Assembly (NCBI GenBank): GCA_035496255.1
Contig: DATJEU010000071.1
Span: forward strand, 1-64,000
Origin: Gp6-AA40 sp035496255
GTDB taxonomy: Bacteria; Acidobacteriota; Vicinamibacteria; Vicinamibacterales; UBA2999
DNA length: 64,000 nucleotides
Reading direction: 5' to 3'
The position numbers and the translations under genes were made by a program. Below the pieces are notes generated by a model that worked only from the letters and a program-made list of their open reading frames with translations, was not told the DNA's origin and did not search any database. Each line of letters opens with the position of its first letter. The stretch's first letter is position 1. Below are positions 59,448 through 64,000 of this stretch, one piece after another.

Positions 59448-59885
59448 TCAGCGGACGGCTAGATGGTCGACGACGCCGGCCACTCCCGCCGTCTCGCGCG
59501 CAAGCTGCACGACGCGCTGGTGCTGCGCCGTCGACGACACATGGCCGGAGAGCGTGACGGTCGAACCGTCAGTGTGCACGTCCACCGCCGTACCTTTGAG
59601 CGTGTCGTCGAGTGCGATTTTCGATTTCACCTTCGCGGTGAGCTTCGTCTCGCCGAGTGCGGCATTGGCGCGTGCGGCGCTGTCCGCGACTTCCTCACCG
59701 ATCCTGGCTCCCGTCTCGCGCGCTCGTTCCGTGCGCTCGCTGCTGGCCGTGCCCGACGTGCCGACCGACGCATCCGGATGACCGACGACGGGCGATCCAC
59801 CCCAGTGGTAGCCGAAGAAGAATGCGGCGACCACGATCAGGATCACGACAACGAGCACCAGGCGAATCAATCCCCTCAACATCAC
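59448..59885 (-). CDS. BON-domain membrane-anchored protein
   Basis: 145 aa. One N-terminal membrane segment (LIRLVLVVVILIVVAAFFFG) and a C-terminal BON domain (KLTAKVKSKIALDDTLKGTA, VDVHTDGSTVTLSGHVSSTA, QHQRVVQLARETAGVAGVVD). BON domains bind phospholipids or protect against osmotic shock (OsmY type). A disordered Ser/Thr/Glu-rich linker joins the parts. Confidence 0.88.
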   Translation of the reverse strand: MMLRGLIRLVLVVVILIVVAAFFFGYHWGGSPVVGHPDASVGTSGTASSERTERARETGARIGEEVADSAARANAALGETKLTAKVKSKIALDDTLKGTAVDVHTDGSTVTLSGHVSSTAQHQRVVQLARETAGVAGVVDHLAVR

Positions 59886-59962
59886 CGCACCTCACTGCTG
59901 CGCTCGCGCTGAGCCTCTTCGGCGAACCAATGCAGCGCACGCGCCACGGCCCTGTCGCCGTA

Positions 59963-59984
59963 GAGGCCGGCCTTCAGGTCGGCC
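59963..59984. repeat. REP-like palindrome, class B
   Basis: AGGCCGGCC-TTCA-GGTCGGCC, the complementary orientation of the element at 38539. Located between the divergent BON gene and the gene at 60070; the rest of the 184-bp gap holds nothing recognised. Confidence 0.6.
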
Positions 59985-60069
59985 CGGGCCGCTGAGCATC
60001 GGCATCACCGTTTCCGCAGAAGTCGGTGCGCGTTTACCCAACGAGGTACTCACGGTTCACAGTTGAAGG

Positions 60070-60414
60070 ATGAAAGGCATAACAATTCGTCGCTCGATTA
60101 CCTCAGCAATGCAGGCACGGCCCTTGCTGCCGTCACCAACTGTGAAGGTGCGCCTCACGAAGAAGTTCGCGGAGCAGATCGACGGTGTTCGCCTCGAGGG
60201 GCACCACATCGGCGATGTGATTGATCTGCCCGAGACTCAGGCGCGTCTGCTCCTTGCCGAAGATTGGGCCACCACGGAAGAGCGACGCCACCTTCACGTC
60301 GATCCGCCGCTTGAACGTCGTCACCACGAGACGACTTCCCGGGCCGCAGATGATTCGCGGCGCGATCGCCCGTCGAGAGAGCCCGACGATAAGGAGCCCT
60401 CGCGGGCCAGCTGA
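60070..60414 (+). CDS. Small protein of unknown function
   Basis: 114 aa. The middle part VKVRLTKKFAEQIDGVRLEG, HHIGDVIDLPETQARLLLAE and DWATTE looks like a conserved small domain seen in Acidobacteria, but it has no recognised family name. The Arg/Asp-rich end is probably disordered. Start uncertain: ATG 60070 (GAAGG upstream) or GTG 60142, which would begin directly with the conserved part. Confidence 0.55.
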   Translation: MKGITIRRSITSAMQARPLLPSPTVKVRLTKKFAEQIDGVRLEGHHIGDVIDLPETQARLLLAEDWATTEERRHLHVDPPLERRHHETTSRAADDSRRDRPSREPDDKEPSRAS

Positions 60415-60457
60415 GCGAACGCAACCGAGCGGAACGGATCTGGCTATCAGTCGAGAT

Positions 60458-61354
60458 GTGAAGCCTCGAGTGAATCTTGCCGACGTACTGACCCATCACC
60501 ACATCACCCCGCGTGAAGCGGCGACGCTGACGCTGGCGGTGGCGCACGAGTGGGATCGCCAACGAGCGGTACACGGCCCTCTCGCGTTACCCGATCTCGC
60601 CGGCATCGCCTTGACCGAGCGCGGCGACGTCGTGTTCCTGGTCCAGGCACGAGCTGGCGCAGATGATGACGAGTCCTGCCTTTCGGACTTCCTGGGCGCG
60701 TTGCTCAGGGTCGGTGGCGATCCCCGGCCGCAGCTGCCGGCCGCCGCGAGCGAGAGCTTTCGAGCGACGCTCGCCCGTTTCGCCGACGATGACGCGGAAA
60801 CGCTGCGGACGTTGTACTGGCGTTGCGTGACGCGCCGGGAGCATCGCTATCCGCGGCGGAAAGCCGCCGTCGCGAAGGTCATACGCCGTGAGCGGCGTGC
60901 GAGTCCGGAACAAATCGCCGAACTCCGTCGAAGCGTGCGTGCGCTCGAGCAACGGGTGTTCAGATACGAATACCGCCGGACGCAGTTGCGAACGTCGCTG
61001 GTGCGACCGGGCGACATCACGGCGGCACGGTTCGCCGTGGCCGCCGCGGTGCTCCTGTTGATTCTGGCCGGCGCGTTCACCATTCACTCTGATGCAACCG
61101 TGCCCGGCGACCTGGTGGCCTCCAGCGCCGCGCCCGCCATCATGGCGGAGGCGTCAGCGGAACCACGCGCGGTTCCGCAAAAGATTTCGACGCTGGACGT
61201 TGCGCCTTCGGCCGCTCCTCTCGACGCGGCGGTGCCGCGGACCAGCCGTGCGAAACATCACGCGCCAAAGACCGCGACGCGTACCGCTCCGGCACGGTCG
61301 CCGATGGCCACGATTGCGGGAGGCACGCGCGGGATCGCCTGGCTTCAGCGATAA
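60458..61354 (+). CDS. Single-pass membrane protein of unknown function
   Basis: 298 aa. An N-terminal soluble part (ADVLTHHHITPREAATLTLA, VAHEWDRQRAVHGPLALPDL, LTERGDVVFLVQARAG) is followed by a basic coiled segment (SPEQIAELRRSVRALEQRVF), one membrane helix (AAAVLLLILAGAFTIH) and a Pro/Ala-rich tail. No recognised family; a serine/threonine-kinase-linked or anti-sigma-like protein is conceivable but not supported by motifs. GTG at 60458 is a guess; the frame opens at 60221. Confidence 0.5.
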   Translation: MKPRVNLADVLTHHHITPREAATLTLAVAHEWDRQRAVHGPLALPDLAGIALTERGDVVFLVQARAGADDDESCLSDFLGALLRVGGDPRPQLPAAASESFRATLARFADDDAETLRTLYWRCVTRREHRYPRRKAAVAKVIRRERRASPEQIAELRRSVRALEQRVFRYEYRRTQLRTSLVRPGDITAARFAVAAAVLLLILAGAFTIHSDATVPGDLVASSAAPAIMAEASAEPRAVPQKISTLDVAPSAAPLDAAVPRTSRAKHHAPKTATRTAPARSPMATIAGGTRGIAWLQR

Positions 61355-61426
61355 CGAAGAGACGAAGAGCACGACACTCACGTCCTCCGCAACCTCCATT
61401 ACGATCGTTCGCAGCGGAGAGAACCC

Positions 61427-62125
61427 CTGAGAATCGACGCTACGAGCCTCGACTATCCGATCCTGGCGGCGCTCTACACCAATCACGCGATGTTCGCCGA
61501 GGGTGGACCGTTGGCGAAACGGTACCCGTCGGACATCGCTCCGTTCGCCGCGGTGAGCGACGATTCGATCGAAGCCGGAGCGGCGCTGCGCGCGCTGGTG
61601 CCAGCCGACGCACCGGTGATTCTGTTTGCTCCGGCTCCGGTTGCGGCACCTGAGGGTCTCGAAGCGACCGTCCTTGGATCGATGCACCAGATGGTCGCGA
61701 CCAGGACACTCGAACCGTCGCCCGTTGACGTGAACGTGTTACCGCTCGGTGCCACCGACGTTCCGGATATGCAGCGCCTGACGACCCTCACCCGCCCTGG
61801 CCCCTTCGGCCCGCGCACGTACCTGCTGGGCAGATACATCGGCATTCGGGTCGCCGGTCAGCTGGTGGCGATGGCTGGAGAACGCCTTCGCCTTTCCGGT
61901 CACACCGAGATCAGCGCCGTGTGCGTTCATCCTGAGCACCGGCGCAAGGGGTACGCGCAGGTATTGATCGCCGATCTCGTACACCATCTCGGACGCCGGG
62001 GGATCACGCCGTTTCTCCACGTGATCAGCGACAACCGCTCGGCGATCGCGCTCTACGAGCAACTCCAGTTCAAGACCCGGCGCCGCCTGTACGCCACCGC
62101 CCTCACGCACTCCAGCAGCCGCTGA
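61427..62125 (+). CDS. GNAT acetyltransferase (FR47-like), probable CTG start
   Basis: 232 aa from CTG 61427. The C-terminal GNAT core is clear: GHTEISAVCVHPEHRRKGYA (acetyl-CoA-binding pyrophosphate loop), VLIADLVHHLGRRGITPFLH and NRSAIALYEQLQFKTRRR. The family normally begins like LDYPILAALYTNHAMFAEGG with LAKRYPSDIAPFAA, and this segment is encoded upstream of the first ATG (61490). No ATG, GTG or TTG is in frame there, but GGAGAG lies five bases before CTG 61427, so a non-canonical start is likely. Substrate unknown. Confidence 0.75.
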   Translation: MRIDATSLDYPILAALYTNHAMFAEGGPLAKRYPSDIAPFAAVSDDSIEAGAALRALVPADAPVILFAPAPVAAPEGLEATVLGSMHQMVATRTLEPSPVDVNVLPLGATDVPDMQRLTTLTRPGPFGPRTYLLGRYIGIRVAGQLVAMAGERLRLSGHTEISAVCVHPEHRRKGYAQVLIADLVHHLGRRGITPFLHVISDNRSAIALYEQLQFKTRRRLYATALTHSSSR

Positions 62126-62204
62126 CGCTCGCGTGCCATCGATCGGCCTTCATCAGGCACTCGAGGACCTCCCCCGGCGGCCCACCCGATTCTTGTTGCT
62201 TAAA

Positions 62205-62225
62205 TTTCTAGCATCATGCTAGAAA
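62205..62225. promoter_or_regulatory. BlaI-type operator overlapping the promoter
   Basis: TTTCTAGCAT and ATGCTAGAAA are perfect 10-bp arms around a single C (62215), 9 bp before the BlaI ATG. A TTGTTG at 62193 and the AT-rich right arm are spaced like a -35/-10 pair. Since BlaI/MecI regulators bind palindromes overlapping their own promoter, this is a strong candidate for autorepression. Confidence 0.65.
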
Positions 62226-62234
62226 CTTACACCG

Positions 62235-62627
62235 ATGCCGAAGCTGCCGACCCCGGCCTTGAGCCGCCGCGAGCGCGAAATCATGGACATCCTCCACCGC
62301 CGCGGCCGCGCCACGGTTCACGAGGTCGTGGCAGAGTTGTCCGGCAACACGGTCTATTCGACCGTCCGCGCCCAATTGCGCGTGCTCGAGGACAAAGGGC
62401 ACCTCAGGCACACCGAAGAACAGTTGCGCTACGTGTACATGCCTGCCGTTTCGCGGACCAGCGTCCGCCGGTCGGCGCTGAAGCATCTGCTCAATACGTT
62501 CTTCGACGGTTCTCCCGGACAGGTCGTCGAAGCACTCATTCGCGACGATCCCGCGGCGATCTCCGATGAGGAACTCGAACAGATGGCTCGGCTCGTCCAG
62601 GACGCACGGAAGGGGCGCCGGAAATGA
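62235..62627 (+). CDS. BlaI/MecI-family repressor
   Basis: 130 aa. Winged-helix BlaI type: ALSRREREIMDILHRRGRA, VHEVVAELSGNTVYSTVRAQ, LRVLEDKGHLRHTEEQLRYV and a C-terminal dimerisation part (ALKHLLNTFFDGSPGQVVEA, ISDEELEQMARLVQDARKG). Represses its own operon until the partner M56 protease acts. No clear ribosome-binding site; the transcript may be nearly leaderless. Overlaps the M56 gene by 4 bp (ATGA). Confidence 0.93.
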   Translation: MPKLPTPALSRREREIMDILHRRGRATVHEVVAELSGNTVYSTVRAQLRVLEDKGHLRHTEEQLRYVYMPAVSRTSVRRSALKHLLNTFFDGSPGQVVEALIRDDPAAISDEELEQMARLVQDARKGRRK

Positions 62628-64000
62628 TCGCCGCCACCGTCGTGCTGCTGGGAGCGCGCCTCATCATTCCGCGTTTGCGCTCGCGATCCGCGGCCGCACG
62701 GCATCTGTGGTGGGCCTCGGCACTGGCCTGCGCCTCGCTGATTCCCCTGTTTGCCCGGTTGATCCCTGCATCCGACGCCGCGTGGTTCAACACGCTGGTC
62801 CACGCGCTGCCGCGCCCGGTCTCGACGCTCGCCGGATCGAATCCCGACGACGTAATCGTTCGCACGGCCGGTCTCGAACCGGCGATCTGGTCGCCGCTCG
62901 ACCTCGCACACAGCGCGTGGCTGCTGGGCGTCGTCATGTGTACGGCAATCCTGGCCTGGCGACTTGGCCGAATTCACGCGATCGGGCGACGGGCCACGCC
63001 GGTCACGGACGCAGACATGTGCGCATGCCTGCGGCGGTCGGCGCAGCGGGTCGGGCTGAACGACGGCGCCGTGGCCCTGCTGCGCGGCGACGACCTGGCC
63101 GTCCCCGCAACCTGGGGATGGTCGCCGCGCGTGGTCCTGCCATCGGCATCGCGGCAGTGGTCACGGGTGCGGCTCGAAACCGTCCTCACGCACGAACTGG
63201 TGCACGTGCGCCGGCGCGACTGGCTGACCCACATGCTCGCGGAACTCGCGTGCGCTGTGTTCTGGTTCAACCCGTTGTTCTGGGTCGCACGCGGCGCCCT
63301 GCGCCGCGAGAGCGAGCACGCGGCGGACGATGCGGTGCTGTGCACCGGGATCGAGCCTGCCGACTATGCGGCCGATCTGCTCGAGATCGTTCGCTCCGCG
63401 CGTATTCGCACGATACCGCCCACCAGTCTCGCAATGGCGCGCGACTCCGACCTGTCGGCACGCATCGTTCGGGTGCTGGCGGTCGCCGCAAATCGAGCGC
63501 CGATCACTCGCGCGCGCGTCGCGACGTGGACGGCAGCAGCCGCGGCGATCGCGTGTGGCGTCGCGTTCCTGACCATGCCCGCTCTTGCGGCGGAAGTGCA
63601 GCTCTTGCCCGCGCGCGTACCGTCAGCCGTGCGCTCGATGCTGGATGATCCTGTCGACCAGTCGCGTTCGCCGGTCGGCGAGGTGCGCGTGATTGGGGCG
63701 TGGCCCGCACCGATCGAGACGCCCCACGTGTCGGAATATACGACCCCGCCCCTCTACAGCGATGACGCCCGCGCCCAACGCATCGAGGGCGTGGTCACCG
63801 TGCAGATTCACCTCGACGCCGCCGGCACCGTGGTCACGGCTCGGGTGACGTCGCATCTCGGATATGGCCTCGACGAGAACGCGCTCGTCGCCGTGCGTCA
63901 CTGGCGATTCACACCGGCGCGTCTCCAGGAACGCGCGATTCCGGTCGATGCGGAAGTCGACGTGGCCTTCAGCCTGCGCAATGAAGCGCTCAACGAACTG
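62624..64000 (+). CDS. BlaR1-like M56 metallopeptidase with C-terminal TonB domain, cut by right edge
   Basis: 459 codons visible; the frame is still open at the window end. Membrane helices near 1-45 and 95-112, then the zinc site HELVH at 190-194 and the third ligand in RRESEHAADDAVL (Glu 231), all typical of M56/BlaR1 sensors. After about residue 385 comes a TonB-C-type domain (EGVVTVQIHLDAAGTVVTAR, LDENALVAVRHWRFTPARL). It probably senses an extracellular signal and cleaves BlaI. ATG overlaps the BlaI stop. Confidence 0.9.
   Translation, partial: MIAATVVLLGARLIIPRLRSRSAAARHLWWASALACASLIPLFARLIPASDAAWFNTLVHALPRPVSTLAGSNPDDVIVRTAGLEPAIWSPLDLAHSAWLLGVVMCTAILAWRLGRIHAIGRRATPVTDADMCACLRRSAQRVGLNDGAVALLRGDDLAVPATWGWSPRVVLPSASRQWSRVRLETVLTHELVHVRRRDWLTHMLAELACAVFWFNPLFWVARGALRRESEHAADDAVLCTGIEPADYAADLLEIVRSARIRTIPPTSLAMARDSDLSARIVRVLAVAANRAPITRARVATWTAAAAAIACGVAFLTMPALAAEVQLLPARVPSAVRSMLDDPVDQSRSPVGEVRVIGAWPAPIETPHVSEYTTPPLYSDDARAQRIEGVVTVQIHLDAAGTVVTARVTSHLGYGLDENALVAVRHWRFTPARLQERAIPVDAEVDVAFSLRNEALNEL

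Overview
The window looks like chromosomal DNA of a GC-rich soil acidobacterium, most likely of the Vicinamibacteria type. The reasoning is by gene content: two TIGR03435-type secreted proteins (a family concentrated in soil Acidobacteria), a PadR regulator coupled to an ADOP-type (acidobacterial duplicated orphan permease) ABC permease, two very large TonB-dependent receptors with an N-terminal carboxypeptidase-regulatory domain, a DUF1592/DUF1552 pair, and a BlaI/M56 pair. No rRNA, tRNA, CRISPR array, transposase or phage structural gene was recognised. Genus and species cannot be read from the window.

Layout. 1-4946 (minus): a metallo-beta-lactamase-fold protein, a large DUF1592-family haem-motif protein, a DUF1552 protein and the start of another exported protein at the left edge. 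5021-9554: a TIGR03435 protein, a bacterial PH-domain protein, a PRC-barrel protein, a DUF4382-type lipoprotein and an acyltransferase. 9682-16791 (minus): a five-gene run encoding a three-subunit xanthine-dehydrogenase-type molybdoenzyme followed by a family-4 glycosyltransferase and a glycogen-debranching-type glycosidase. 16900-31907: mostly single genes of stress and redox metabolism (Hsp20, DUF2795, lipase maturation factor, phytoene-desaturase-like oxidoreductase, B12-binding radical SAM, PPC/DUF296, pyruvate-oxidase-like TPP enzyme, enolase-superfamily dehydratase, a fused FAD/Fe-S oxidase with an SDR, DoxX-like, quinone-oxidoreductase-like). 32062-35942: TIGR03435, PadR and ADOP permease. 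36093-45129 (minus): DinB and an unusual membrane-BON fusion, then two tandem paralogous TonB-dependent receptors. 45761-54865 (plus): two small exported proteins, then a complete alternative complex III operon (actABCDEF) with a trailing membrane gene and a holin-X/DUF1469-like gene. 54893-59885 (minus): hybrid histidine kinase, GNAT-like protein, metallophosphoesterase, an unknown exported protein and a BON protein. 60070-64000 (plus): two small unknowns, a GNAT acetyltransferase that seems to start at CTG, and a BlaI-M56(-TonB) signalling pair cut by the right edge.

The actABCDEF products together would form a quinol:electron-acceptor oxidoreductase replacing cytochrome bc1: ActB (Fe-S) and ActC/ActF (quinol-binding membrane subunits) pass electrons to the haem subunits ActA and ActE. 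No terminal oxidase is visible in this window.

The most distinctive aspect of the window is its population of short self-complementary repeats. At least nine copies of a REP-like palindrome of the general form GGnCC-TGAA-GGnCC lie in intergenic gaps or exactly at gene starts. A different AT-rich inverted repeat has been absorbed into the DUF1592-family gene as its signal peptide, and a third repeat is inserted in frame in the same gene. Separately, an 18-bp palindrome ATCAGGT-N4-ACCTGAT lies upstream of both TonB receptors and occurs a third time in the only long gene-free stretch (45130-45760); it is a candidate operator for a regulator not identified here.
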